In this document: positions 10,015 to 20,455 of the stretch, in pieces | How the letters are laid out: each line of letters begins with the position of its first letter | Numbering within the stretch: position 1 is the stretch's first letter | Source: CALOBA01 sp942491465 | Lineage (GTDB): Bacteria; Pseudomonadota; Gammaproteobacteria; Chromatiales; Chromatiaceae | Length of the DNA: 64,000 nt | Direction: 5' to 3' | NCBI GenBank assembly: GCA_942491465.1 | Contig: CALOBA010000040.1 | Span: 3,884 to 67,883, forward strand | Notes under the pieces: generated by a model | The model's input: the letters and a program-made list of their open reading frames with translations, nothing else | What the model was told of the DNA's origin: nothing | Database searches by the model: none | Position numbers and translations under genes: made by a program

Positions 10015-10108
10015 TGGGCATCCAGTCCCATATCAACCCGACGCTGAACATCCTGCTGACCGATCCGCATGTCCAAGGCAGTCCCATGCTGGCCACCCGG
10101 ATGATGGT
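10015..10108 (+). repeat. Duplicated fragment of the 5567 membrane-protein gene
   Basis: About 94 bp closely matches 5874-5967: both encode IQS(Y/H)INPTL(D/N)ILLT, then PMLATxMM. It is an isolated relic of a paralogue, joined on its left to a transposase fragment. Confidence 0.7.
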
Positions 10109-10487
10109 CGGCAGCAGTCAGTCGAGCGGGCCTTCATCTGCGCTCGGGACGGGCTCGCTGGCGAGTAGAGCGGTGCTTGTCGCCGGATAGCGCCGGCGTT
10201 AGACTTCGCGGACTTGCGCATCGTTCCGGCCATTATCGTTCCCACGCTCCAGCGAGGGAACGCATGCAGGGCCGCTCCGGCGGCCAGAGGCGCGACGCTG
10301 GAGGATCGCGCCAAGAGTTCCCTCGCTTTAGCGGAGGACCTGTCCGGCGGTTGTGGGGCTCTCGTGGCCGGAGCGATGATCAAGACCGACCTCGCCGAGC
10401 AGGCGTTGGGCGATCTGGGTTCGCGCAGGCTTTGATTGCGACCCGAAAGTTCGCTTTGCTCCATTGCTTAATCTTCAAGGGCCAGTC
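10109..10487. other. Non-coding interval with REP-like palindrome
   Basis: No convincing gene. Around 10228-10300 a palindromic unit (CGTTCCCACGCTCCAGCG ... CGCGACGCTGGAGGA) resembles intergenic REP sequences common in this kind of genome. An open stretch at 10340-10435 matches nothing I know. Confidence 0.4.
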
Positions 10488-11312
10488 ATGTCGCCTCGAC
10501 CGATCATCCTTCATTTCCACATCTTCAAGAATGCAGGCAGCACCGTCGACTGGGCTTTAAGGCGCAACTTTGAAAGCGGCTTCGTTGCAACGGACGGACC
10601 AAGACCGGGAGATCGGCTGGGTCCGGACACAATACTGTCGCATATTGAAGACAGCCCAAGCACAAGCGCAATTTCCAGCCATCAGTTCCGGTTCCCACTG
10701 CCGCAACATCCGGGCTATCGGTTCCTGCCGCTGATCTTTCTGCGCCAGCCAATGGATCGCGCCCTGTCAGTCTACAACTTCGAGCGTCGACAGGCCGAGC
10801 CCACCCCAGGCAGCCTCAAGGCGAAGCAGAGCTCGTTCGACGACTACGTAGCCTGGCGTTTGCAAAGCGGCCCGGTGTCGGTTCTGGCTAATTTCCAAAC
10901 CGCGATGCTGTCGTTCCGCCACGACGAGTCACCGACACGCCCGGTGGCCCCAGCCGACCGAGCCCTTGCGGAAAGACATCTCCGCATCGCCATCGCCCCC
11001 GGGGTTGTCGAGCGACTTGACGAAAGCTTGGTGTGCGCCGAGCAGGTCCTGCAGCAGATGCTGCCGTCGATCGATCTGTGCTACGTGCGCCAAAACGTCG
11101 GGCGAGATGGCACCAGCTCACGTGAAGAGCGCATCGCAACGGCCCGTGCTCGACTCGGGGCAACGCTGGCGGATGAGCTTGAAGCACGCAACGCCGAGGA
11201 TTTCAGGCTTCACGCGGAGGCCAACCGGCTGCTCGACGCCAGGATCAAGCGCATCGATGGCTTCGCTGCTAAGCTGGCGGCCTTCCGCGAGCGTTGCGCA
11301 GCCCTGCTGTGA
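10488..11312 (+). CDS. Sulfotransferase family protein
   Basis: A 274-residue intact protein. The 5'-phosphosulfate-binding loop is LHFHIFKNAGSTVDWALRR, the HIPKTAGT-type motif of the Sulfotransfer_2-like family, which uses PAPS to sulfate carbohydrates. A second motif, LIFLRQPMDRALSVYN, fits the 3'-phosphate-binding strand and helix. The ATG at 10488 is preferred over a start 24 bp upstream because AAGGG precedes it. A paralogue with the same layout is on the opposite strand at 14700-15407, so two related sulfotransferases bracket the large fused glycosyltransferase gene. The substrate is probably a surface glycan; this comes from context only. Confidence 0.75.
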   Translation: MSPRPIILHFHIFKNAGSTVDWALRRNFESGFVATDGPRPGDRLGPDTILSHIEDSPSTSAISSHQFRFPLPQHPGYRFLPLIFLRQPMDRALSVYNFERRQAEPTPGSLKAKQSSFDDYVAWRLQSGPVSVLANFQTAMLSFRHDESPTRPVAPADRALAERHLRIAIAPGVVERLDESLVCAEQVLQQMLPSIDLCYVRQNVGRDGTSSREERIATARARLGATLADELEARNAEDFRLHAEANRLLDARIKRIDGFAAKLAAFRERCAALL

Positions 11313-11436
11313 ACAGCCCGATATCGGCAGTCCCGGCCAGTCGACGGGCGGAGTCGGAGGGCAATTCAGAGCGCCGCAGCGGCGGTTTACAATGTCATCG
11401 ACCTCGCATGGCCGAGCCGAAGCGCGAAGGGACGCA

Positions 11437-12336
11437 ATGAAGCCCTTTTTTCTTGTCCTCGGCATGCACTTCGGCAGCGGCCAGCCGCTGGGCCGTTGCT
11501 GTAACCGCATTGAGCCCTATCCGGCTCCGCCGCCACTCGGGGAGGCGATCCACCACAACCCCGCTGAAACGGGGAGCCTCAGGACTCGTCGAGATCAACG
11601 AGCTCGTATTGGAGCAGCTTGGGCTCGGCTGGTCGGACGTGCGCGCGATGCCTGGCGGCTGGACGAGTCGGCAATCGCTGTCGCCGTTGCGCGATCGCTT
11701 GCGCGCCCTCCTGGAACGGGATTTTGCCCAATCGCGGCTACCGCTTGTCAGCGATCCTCGCATCTGTCGGCTGCTGCCGCTCTACAACAGCATCTTACCC
11801 GGCATGGGCTATGAACCACATTGCCTCTTGATCGCTCGTGATCCGAACGAGGTCGCTTCGGCTTTGCCGGGCGATACGGCCTCACATCGGAATCCGCTCG
11901 GCCGTTGTGGCTTCGCCATTCATTAGAGGCAGAGGTCAATAGTCGATGTTGGCCACGGGTCTTTTCGACCTGCGAGCAACTGCTCGCATCATGCCGCAGG
12001 AGACGATGGATCGCCTATGGTCCGGCTTGTGGGCTCGGAGTATCGAGGTCGACGACGATACCTTCGCGGATGCCGTCGGCGATGGCGATTCCGGCTTGTG
12101 CCCCCGGCGCGCCGGGGCCGATGCAGATGCGGAATCACTTGATCAGGCGTCCAGGTACTTGGATGCTTGGCGCGCCGTTGCCGAAGGCATCGCTGGTACC
12201 GAGGCCGTGTTGATACCTTTGCAGAGGGAGCTCGATGCCCTATTTCGGTTGATCGACCCGGTGCTCTCGAGGGCGCGGCGATGCGAAACGCAGCTTCTGG
12301 AACTGAGGGCTAGCAGCCGGGATAGCTTACTCGGAA
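11437..12336 (+). pseudogene. Sulfotransferase domain, multiply frameshifted (front part of the following glycosyltransferase)
   Basis: Starts MKPFFLVLGMH at 11437 with GAAGGG upstream. The P-loop that should read RSGTS is altered. Recognisable pieces lie in three frames: INELVLEQLGLGWSDVRAMP, then LPLVSDPRICRLLPLYNSIL and CLLIARDPNEVAS (to about 11880); WLRHSLEAEVNSR (about 11908-11946); and LWSGLWARSIEVDDD with RYLDAWRAVAEG (about 12020-12190). This is the same domain as at 19.4-20.5 kb. The last frame runs directly into the GT2/GT4 protein, so the original gene probably encoded sulfotransferase-GT2-GT4 in one chain. At least three indels. Confidence 0.65.
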
Positions 12337-14589
12337 ATGCCGGTCACCGAAACGAGCCCCAGCATTTCGGCGGACAAGATCGGGATCGACTGCACGACTG
12401 CGAGCAACAGCGCGCGCGCCATGCGCAATTCCACCTCTTGGCGCATCACGGCGCCGCTGCGTGCCCTCACGCAGCAGCTCAGTGGTGGCGGGAAGGCCGG
12501 GAATTGCGGCGGATCGGTCAGCGGGGGGAAAGCGCCAACCCGGCGCTGGCTCAGCCCGTCCATCGTGTCTGGCGAGCACACAACAGCGCTAAGCCAGTCG
12601 GAGACGGGAGCGAGTCGGCGCGCGCCGACAAAACTGCAGCTCCTTCCCGTCCCGACCAGCTTTCCCGAACTCGACTTTCCGGAGGTTCACAATCCGACGG
12701 TCTCCGTTGTCGTTCACACCCGTGGAGAATGGCGCTGGACCTACAACTGCTTGCGGACGCTGCAAGTCCATCCAAGTCGTCTGCCGTTCGAGGTGATCGT
12801 CCTGGAGGACGAATCATCCGCCGAGCGCGGTGAACGACTCAAGCGCTTCCGCAACCTGCTACTCGTGCTCGTCCAAACTGGCACGGACTTCACAAGCGCC
12901 TGCAACGATGGCGCCGCCATGGCGAGCGGGAAGTATCTCGTGTTTCTCGACAGTGCGACCCAACCCCAGCCAGGCTGGATTGACGCTCTCATCGACACGT
13001 TCGAGCGCTACCCCGATGCAGGCTTGGTCAGCAGTCAATTGGTGTATCCCGATGGGCGCCTGCAGGAGGCCGGCGGCATCTTGTTGAGCGGCGGCAGGGC
13101 TTGGAGCTACGGGCGTTTCGATGATCCCGACAAGCCCGAATATCGTTATGTTCGACGCGTCGATACTTGCGCGCACACGTCAATCGCCCTGCCGCGTGCG
13201 TTGTTCGATGGGCTCGGCGGATTTCAAGCCCGGCATGCCTCCACTTGTCCCACGGCTGAGGACCTCGCGCGTCGCGTTTGCGGTAAAGGACGGGCGCTCT
13301 ACTACCAGCCCGCATCGAGGGTCGTGCATTTCGAAGATTCACCATCGCACACAGGCATCGAAGAGGGGCTTGGCCGCAAGGACCTGCAATCGGTCAACGA
13401 CGGCGGGCACTTCACGTCTCGGCGCAAGGGATGCGGCGCGGATGTCCCTTCGAACGGCGAACTATGGCTGGCGCGTGATCAGGCCGCAGCGGGACGGGTC
13501 CTGGTGTGCGATAAGCATGTGCCCAAACCGGACCGTGATTCAGGCTCGATGCGCATGCGCAATCTGCTGCGCGTATTCCAGCATCTCGGCTTCAAGGTGA
13601 CCTTTGCTCCATTGAATTTCGCCTCGGCCCCGCCCTACGACGAGGAACTGCAGCAGAGCGGCATCGAGGTCTTGGCGGACCCTTTTGCGCCGGACCTGGA
13701 TTGCTACATGGGCGAGCACGGAAGCGAATTCGACGTCGTTGTGCTGAGTCGAGTGGACACCGCCGGCACGCTGCTCGAGTCGGCAAGGACGCATTGCAAG
13801 AGTGCACTCATCATCTTCGATACCGTAGACCTGCACTATCTGCGCGAGATGCGGGAGGCCAAACTCCATGATGACGAGGCGCTTCTGATGCGCGCCGAGG
13901 CACGACGTGATCAGGAATGGGCGCTGATGCGAAGCGCTGATCTGACCTTCGTGGTCAGCGAGGTCGAAAGGGCCTTGTTGCGGGAGCAGCTACCCGATGT
14001 GAACGTCGAGGTCGTCTCCAACATCATCGACGTTCGCGGTCGTACGGCACCCTTCGATAACCGACGCGGGATCGTATTTATCGGCGGCTTTCGTCATGCG
14101 CCGAACGTGGATGCAGTCCTGTACTTTGTCGAGCAGATATTTCCGGCAATACTGGAGGAGATTCCCGACCTTCAGTTCACGGTCGTCGGCGACAAGCCGC
14201 CTCCCCAGATCAAGGTACTCGAATCTCCGCAGATTCGGATCACGGGCTATGTGGAGGATATCACGCCCTGGCTAGACGCTTGTCGCATCACCGTGGCACC
14301 TCTGCGCTATGGGGCCGGCGTCAAGGGCAAGATCAACAGCAGCCTAGGCCTCGGCGTACCCGTTGTCGCCACCAGCTTGGCCGCCGAAGGCATGTTTCTC
14401 AAGCACGGCATGTCGGTGTTGCTCGGTGACGACGCCCCCGGTTTTGCCCAAGCAGTTGTTGATCTATACCGCAACCAAGACCTATGGGAGCGGATTTCCG
14501 ACGCCGGAATGGATGTCATGCGAAGGCGCTTCGGCTTCGAGACCGCGCGCGAGGCTGTCGCCGGGTGCCTGTCTCGGGGAGCGCCATGA
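12337..14589 (+). CDS. Two-domain glycosyltransferase (GT2 + GT4)
   Basis: An open frame of 750 codons. Residues 30-45 carry STSWRITAPLRAL, a linker often seen before GT2 domains in large glycan-assembly proteins. The GT2 domain (about 120-335) has VSVVVHTRG, the acceptor-side block SSQLVYPDGRLQEAGG and YQPASRVVHFE. Its usual NNDT reads LDSATQ and the usual YEDTD reads PTAEDL, so the GT2 active site may be lost. The GT4 domain (about 395-745) is well kept: FIGGFRHAPNVDAV, RITGYVEDITPWLDAC, VAPLRYGAGVKGK and LGVPVVATSLAAEGM. The first ATG is arbitrary: the frame is the continuation of the damaged sulfotransferase domain at 11437. A paralogous GT2-GT4 lies on the minus strand at 15419-17502. 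Confidence 0.8.
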   Translation: MPVTETSPSISADKIGIDCTTASNSARAMRNSTSWRITAPLRALTQQLSGGGKAGNCGGSVSGGKAPTRRWLSPSIVSGEHTTALSQSETGASRRAPTKLQLLPVPTSFPELDFPEVHNPTVSVVVHTRGEWRWTYNCLRTLQVHPSRLPFEVIVLEDESSAERGERLKRFRNLLLVLVQTGTDFTSACNDGAAMASGKYLVFLDSATQPQPGWIDALIDTFERYPDAGLVSSQLVYPDGRLQEAGGILLSGGRAWSYGRFDDPDKPEYRYVRRVDTCAHTSIALPRALFDGLGGFQARHASTCPTAEDLARRVCGKGRALYYQPASRVVHFEDSPSHTGIEEGLGRKDLQSVNDGGHFTSRRKGCGADVPSNGELWLARDQAAAGRVLVCDKHVPKPDRDSGSMRMRNLLRVFQHLGFKVTFAPLNFASAPPYDEELQQSGIEVLADPFAPDLDCYMGEHGSEFDVVVLSRVDTAGTLLESARTHCKSALIIFDTVDLHYLREMREAKLHDDEALLMRAEARRDQEWALMRSADLTFVVSEVERALLREQLPDVNVEVVSNIIDVRGRTAPFDNRRGIVFIGGFRHAPNVDAVLYFVEQIFPAILEEIPDLQFTVVGDKPPPQIKVLESPQIRITGYVEDITPWLDACRITVAPLRYGAGVKGKINSSLGLGVPVVATSLAAEGMFLKHGMSVLLGDDAPGFAQAVVDLYRNQDLWERISDAGMDVMRRRFGFETAREAVAGCLSRGAP

Positions 14590-14699
14590 CCTCCCTGCAC
14601 TCGTGGGCGAACAAACCTGCCCTGCCGATGAGCTTATTCCACCGCTTGCTTGAGCTCTAAGCATTCGGCGCCCCTCGTTGCGCAACGTTCAGTGGCAAT

Positions 14700-15407
14700 C
14701 CGATGGAGTGCCAAGTCATGCGCATTCTCCGCTCGCACACGCGAAAAAGCTCGTCCCCGATTTCCTTACGCAGCCGCATCCGCTCGTCGATGCTGAGACC
14801 GGCAAGCTTTGAACGGTTCTTATGCTCGGGCAGCATCCAAGCCAGGGAAGTGCGGTCTCAGCCATTCGTTGAGCATCGCGACGCTCTTTGCGAAGTCCTC
14901 CACCAAGCCGACGACGGGAAGATTTTCGATATGCTTCCGGGCGACCTCGAATAGGGCAGCGCTGTCCTTCGGCGCTGCCTGGCCTCGCGCAAGCATCCAA
15001 GTTTGATAGTTGCGCATCGTGCGCTCGCCGGCACGATCAAGCCGCTTTTCGATGTAGTCGGCCACACTGTGCCCCTTGGCTAGTCGGGCACCCTGTGTTT
15101 CGATCGATTGCTTCCGTTCGAAGTTGTACATGGAGAGAATCCTGTCCAACGGGTCGCGAAGAAAGACGATCGGGAAGACCCGCCAGCCGTCTACTTCGGG
15201 CGGCGGAAAGTAGATCGTATGCGAGGAGACCGCTTGCACCTCCGCGCGCGCCTCTAGCAGCGGAACCAGTGCGGACGCCGGGAAAGACTCGTCTGGTCTG
15301 CCTATTTCCCGGGTGAGGAAGCGCTCTTTGAAGTGCTTGCGCAGAATGCTCTCGATCGAGGTGCCGGCATTCTTGAAGAAATGAAAATGGACAATGATAG
15401 CGCGCAT
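14700..15407 (-). pseudogene. Sulfotransferase family protein, frameshifted near the 3' end
   Basis: Starts at 15407 with MRAIIVHFHFFKNAGTSIES, the PAPS-binding motif, followed by FPIVFLRDPLDRILSMYNFE and MRNYQTWMLARGQA. The first frame ends at 14820 (HFPGLDAARA). One indel near 14835 opens a continuation LPEHKNRSKLAGLSIDERM, then DELFRVCERRMRM, the normal tail. The tail frame remains open beyond 14700. Close paralogue of the gene at 10488; likely acts on the same kind of glycan. It faces the plus-strand GT2-GT4 gene tail to tail. Confidence 0.7.
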
Positions 15408-15418
15408 GATGGATATTG

Positions 15419-16489
15419 CTACGTCGGGTTGGCTGGACGGCGGGGGCTATGTCTTTCGCGGGGTCCATCCAAGCTCGCGCCGAGGTCTTCAAGCAGATGC
15501 GCTAGGCGATTGCCGACGGCCTCTATGGAGAAGTTGCTGTCGCAAAAGGCAAGTCCGTTGTCGGAGAGGCGCTGCCACAGTTGCTCATCTTGATGCAATC
15601 GAACGATGCATTCGACGAAGGCCTCAGGCGTGTCCGCCGCCAACACGTTGACATTGTGCTCAAGGCCCGATCCCTCGATGCTTATGGGGGTGCCGACGAC
15701 AGGCACGCCATAGCTGAGACTGCTGACGACTTTGCCTTTGAGGCCGGCCCCGTAACGAAGCGGGGCTATGGACATCAGTGCAGTATCAAACAGCTCTCCC
15801 AAATCGGGCACAAAGCCTTGAATCACGATGTCGTCGCCGGCTAGAGCCTTGACTTGATCAGGGATATTGCTTCCGGCAATCACCAGGCGGCAGGCGCGAC
15901 CGAGGTCATCGCGTCGCCGCCGGAGCAGAGGTATCACCTCGGAGGTGAAATATTCAACTGCATCGCTGTTCGGCTCGTGCAGGAAGCCGCCGACAAAGAG
16001 CAGGTCCCCGCTGGTCCTTGAAGGCGGTAGTGGAACGGCCGGGCACCTCACGCACAATCGGAATTCTTGCCACCTTGATCTCGGGCACTAAGTCTTTGAG
16101 AAGTGCCTCTTCAAAGCTACTGAGAACGATGGTGGCATCGGCCAGCCGCATGGCCTCGAGCTCCCTGGCCTTGGTGCGTGCCGCAGCCTGCCGTGCCTCA
16201 TCGGTGTCGGCTATTGCCGCTGCGCGCTCTTCGCGCAGGAAGTGCAGATCAACGGTGTTGAATACGATAGCGTAGTCGGAGCGAGCCGTCTCAGCAGCGG
16301 CATATGCTGATGAGCGGACTCGCGGTAAATAAATATGACGTCCGCGCTCTTGGCCTCCAGCTTCAGCGTCGCCTTAAAGTCGTCGACGTAGGGCTCGTGC
16401 AGCACCTTCACGCCGAACCGCTGAAGGGCTCGAACATAAGGATCTGCGGCACTGTTGCACTGGGGCAGAAAGGTGACGCTGAACCCCAT
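15419..16489 (-). pseudogene. Glycosyltransferase family 4 domain, fragmented
   Basis: Read on the minus strand from right to left: MGFSVTFLPQCNSAADPYVR (16489 down to about 16270); MRLADATIVLSSFEEALLKD (16151 to about 16020); DLLFVGGFLHEPNSDAVEYF through APLRYGAGLKGKVVSSLSYG and GVPVVGTPISIEG (about 16005-15600), ending at 15419. The order equals the GT4 half of the plus-strand protein at 12337. At least two indels separate the pieces. It is the C-terminal end of the giant broken gene that starts near 20455. Confidence 0.75.
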
Positions 16490-17502
16490 GCGCTCGAAGA
16501 TCCGCAGGTAGCTGAAGGCATCCAGGAGAGCCGGAACCCGATCCGGTTTCTCCTCGGGGTCACCCAGTCGATCAGCAGTAGCTTTTTGCTGCGCGTGCGG
16601 TCGAGGAAGTTCTTCGGGTGTTCCGAGGCCGTACCGTGAGCGGCGAGGACGAGTTGCCAGCGCTCAACGAACAAGGGTCGGTTGGTATTTTGAAACTGCT
16701 TGATCCCCGCGTCCAGGGAGCGTCCGGAGCTGACGCCCCTCGAGCAGACCGAGGTGGGACATGGGCTGGCAAACGACCCGAAGACCCAGCTCCTCACGCA
16801 CCCGAAACGCCTGGTCCGTGTCTTCATAGCAGGCGTTCTGCATGCTCGCCGTCGAATCCATTCAAACTGCGCCATCGCTGCGACGACAACGCGATGGAGG
16901 CACCGGAGCAATAGTCCACATCGCGACGATAGTTGGAAGGCGGGGTCCAGCGGATCCTCGAGATTGCCCCAATTCCATCCACTTGCGTCATCCCACATGA
17001 TGCTGCCTGCCTCCTGCAGGCGCCCGTCCGGGTAGACGAGCTTCGACCCGACCAGGCCGATCCCCGGGTCTTCCTCCAGCGTGTCGATCAACTCGTCCAA
17101 CCAGCCGGGCAAGGTCACCGTGTCGTTGTTGAGCAAGACAAGGTAGCGGCCCCGGGCTTCGGCGGCGATGGCGTTGCAGTTGCGCAGGAATCCGAGATTC
17201 TGCGGATGCCGAATGCAGCGAACCCCAGGACCGCTGAGGTCGCCCAAGCGCGATGTTGCGTCAGTCGACCGATCATCGCCGATAAGGATCTCGATGCTGT
17301 AGTTGCTTCGGTGATGCAGCAGACTAACCAAGCAACTGAGCGTGTACCTGACCTGATTGTAGGCAGGAACAAGGATGGAGACATCGGGGCTTGCCGAGGA
17401 GAGCCGCTCGGTATTGGCCTGCATGTACCCCTCGAGCGCTGAAATCCAGCATGCTACTTCATCCTCGGTCGGTTCGGGAAGCTCGATCTCCTCGGCCGTC
17501 AC
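16490..17502 (-). pseudogene. Glycosyltransferase family 2 domain, fragmented
   Basis: Minus strand from 17502: VTAEEIELPEPTEDEVAC, then DVSILVPAYNQVRYTLSC, IEILIGDDRSTDATS and YLVLLNNDTVTLPGW with SKLVYPDGRLQEAGS, a clear GT2 domain with intact DD and NNDT motifs. Near 16865 the frame changes; another frame supplies YEDTDQAFRVREELGLR and CQPMSHLGLLEG (16861-16740). The first frame then resumes with KQFQNTNRPLFVERWQ and KKLLLIDWVTP. Two compensating indels explain this. It is fused upstream to the WbsX domain and downstream to GT4. Confidence 0.8.
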
Positions 17503-18880
17503 GGGCAGCTGAAGCGGCGGAAATGTTCGCCGACCCAGTCAACCGTATCGGCGTCGTGCCAGTCTCATCGATAATCGGCAGTTGGCCAGCGGCGCCAGTG
17601 CGCTTGAACTGTTGGTCCTCACCGGTGCGGTTGAGGAACTCATAGCTGCAGCGGGCATCGGGTTCCAGGTAGGTGCCCTCGGCCCACTCGTTCCAAGCAT
17701 TGATGAAGACCAGGCGCTGCTCGGGCGGAAGGTTCTCGATGGCGTAACGACATTGCCCCTCGAGCCAGTCGCCGTAGGACCCGGGCTCGCATCCATGAAA
17801 GACCCAACCATCGTTCTTGCGCGCGGAGTTGTCCCAGGCGGTGGTGACGCCGCGAAACCAAGGGTAGTCGACCGCCGGCTGCCGCAAGCTGCCCTCCGCC
17901 ATGGCCCTGTAGTCCCATACCGCGGCCCGCGGCATCGGCGTCGGCGAAGGGGCGAACTGCGGGTTGGCGCGTGCGCCATGCGTAGGGCGGAATTCAATGG
18001 CCCCGTCGAGCCCGTAGCGTCCGGGGTCCGGTGGTCTTGGCCTCGGAAGGATTGCACCATCACGATGAACAGTTCACCGATTCCTTGATCGATGCACCAA
18101 TTCTGCCAGCGCTCCACGGTCTCGCCCATATTCGGAAACAGCGCCGGCCGGTAGATGGAGAGAAGTGGCTTGGCGCCGACGCGAATATAGCGCTGATCGC
18201 GCAAGAACGGCTCGATGTCGCGGATGAACGCCAGATCGTCCTCGGGGGAATGCGCTTGATCAATCAGGATGCCGCTTTCGCGGATGCCCATCCCCACAGG
18301 TGCGGTCCATGGCTCGTTGGCCCAGTTGATGCAAAACGGAAGGTGGAGGCTCGGGTCGGCGAAATGGGTTTCGATCGGCCGGCGCAGGACGGTCCTCCCG
18401 CCAAACCAATAGTGGTGATAGCAGAAGCCCGCGATCCCCTGCTCCTCGGCGAGTTCGATCTGGCGTTTCTGGATAGCGGGATTTCTCAGGTCGTAGTAGC
18501 CAAGCTCTCCCGGCAGCCGCGGCTGATAATGTCCTTGAAAGCGGGGCAGGGCGCGGGATGTGTTGTTCCATTCCGTGAAGCCCTTACCCCAGTTCTTGTC
18601 GTTTTCCGGTATCGGGTGAAACTGCGGTAGGTAGAAGGCAATGGCCCTGACCGTCGGATCGGGGTTGGGATGGGGGCGCTCCTCCTGGTAATGCGGACCA
18701 GGTCGCTGACTGTCCAGGATTACCTGGCGAAAGGCGTTGGCATGGCCCCGCTCATTGGCCTCCGTGACCTGTGTCTGCGCCCCGCCGTCGCCCTCGGCGC
18801 CAACGCGCGAGCGCTCTTGCGCGGAAAAGCCGGGATCGAGCGAGGAGCCCGGTACGAGCCCCTGCGCAGCGCGCTTCTCG
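17503..18880 (-). pseudogene. WbsX / GH99-like domain, frameshifted
   Basis: Minus strand: VRAIAFYLPQFHPIPENDKN, GKGFTEWNNTSRALP, GIAGFCYHHYWFGG and LPFCINWANEPWTA are signature blocks of the WbsX family (PF14307), found in O-antigen and rhamnan clusters and related to glycoside hydrolase family 99. A shift near 17930 moves to AVDYPWFRGVTTAWDNSARK and INAWNEWAEGTYLEPD, the family's conserved end. Two further shifts at about 17510-17560 (WHDADTVDWVGEHF, then PLQLPVTAEE) join it to the GT2 domain, so no gene boundary is present. Probable role: trimming or transferring sugars during surface-glycan assembly. Confidence 0.8.
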
Positions 18881-20455
18881 AAGATGGTGCAACAATGGGT
18901 TTTCGCCGCTCGCCGCGATATCCGGATGCTGCTCGATGTACCAGCTGATGCGAACGTCCGGGCTCGGGTCATCCCCGCGCTTCCAGCCCGTTTCCAGCCA
19001 ATACCATAGCGGATTGTTTCCGCGTACAATCACCTGGGGGTGCTGCTCGACATACCACTTCCAGTCGAATAGCCCCGACTTCAGCACCAGCTCGTAGGCA
19101 TTTCTCTTGCGCCTGCGCTCACGTGGTTGCAGCGATGCCAGATCGCGCACCGCTCGTGCACCTTTCAGGGCCGGCTTCGTAAGCCGGTTCGACCAGCCAT
19201 TTGATGCCTCGAAAATCGGCTTGGCAAGCGCCCAAATCTCGCTCGTCTGGATGGCGTCGAGCCGGTGCAGCAACTGATCGTGCTCGGAAAGATGACGCAA
19301 ACCCAAATTCTCCTCTTCGACCGCATCGTAGGCGGCCTTCTTGGCCTGGTCGCGAAGAACGCCCAGTTGCTGTTCGCGTTGCTCGGCCAGCGCCGACGCT
19401 TGAATGCGCGCCGCGTCTACCTCGCGCAAGCGCTTCTCCAAGGGCGTTCGACGGCGCCTTCCAACTGGGCGACGCGGCTTTGCGTGTTGTGAAATGAGCT
19501 CGTCCTTCTCCCTGACAGTGAGTCGAGTTCGGCGAATCGGCCTTCGAAATCGCGCGTCTCCCCGAGCACGACGCTGCCGAGGGCGGCATCGGCGCGATCA
19601 AATTCCTCGCGAACGGTGTCGAGCTGGGCAATTGCCTCTTCGCAATTCGGTTCAGACGCCAGCTGCAACATCGCCTTGTATGTCTGCTTGATCCAAATCG
19701 GCAGGGTCGGGTTGTCGAGCACCGATGCGACGTCTTGGATCTGATGCCTGAGACGGCTGTCCAGAAAGGCGTCGATTTGGGCCTCGACATCGGCGGACTG
19801 CTTGGGCCATGAAAGCGCCAAGGCCTTCGATGCGCGGGCGACCACTTGACGCCAGTCGGCCAGTAGGTCGTCAAAGGAGAAGATCAGTCTCGGCAGGTCC
19901 CGTGAGCTGTGCTCGGCGTCCAGGACATGACGCAACCAGAGCATGTGCGCCTTGGGCGCGCTCATGGCGTTGCGCCGCCTAAGCGATGCAGATGATGGAG
20001 CGGGGCCACTTCGATGGGGAAGGTTGCGGATCGGAAGCAATACCCGGATGTCGGCAGAGAAACGGTCGAGGACTTGGCGCCAAAACGGAAGAAGACGGCA
20101 GATGCGCGGGTCTTTCAGTGCGAAAAAGTTCGATTCCTCGAAGTCCTGCTGAAGGTACTGCAGCAGGCGCGCCAGGAATTGATCCGCCGCCGGTGAGCTG
20201 ATCCATTCCGGATTGAATCGGCACCAGTCGTCCCACCTCGAGCCGGCCGATGCCAGTAGGTCCTCGTGCAGCGCATGCAGGTCCAGCGACTCCCAAAATC
20301 CTGAATCGTTTTCCCCTTTGACCGGGCCCATGAGCCGCTGAGGCAGGCCTGCGCCCAATCAGTTCGTGACGCGGGTGATGGCGGAGGTTCCGCTGCGATG
20401 CATACCCAGGATGAGAAGCGCACTGCGACGGTGTTCGCCCCGAGGATCGCGGCAT
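18881..20455 (-). pseudogene. Sulfotransferase domain plus coiled coil, start of the giant broken gene
   Basis: Minus strand from about 20455: ALLILGMHRSGTSAITRVTN carries an intact RSGTS P-loop of a PAPS-dependent sulfotransferase, followed by an in-frame TGA near 20360. It continues LPQRLMGPVKGENDSGFWES, FFALKDPRICRLLPFW and MLWLRHVLDAEHSSRDLP. A shift near 19430 leads to a coiled coil (KRLREVDAARIQASALAEQR), then two WY-x-E-x-P repeats (KWYVEQHPQVIVRGNNPLWY; SWYIEQHPDIAASGENPLLH), and another shift near 18900 leads into WbsX. The apparent ATG at 20455 is out of frame with the domain, so the true start is also damaged. Confidence 0.7.
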
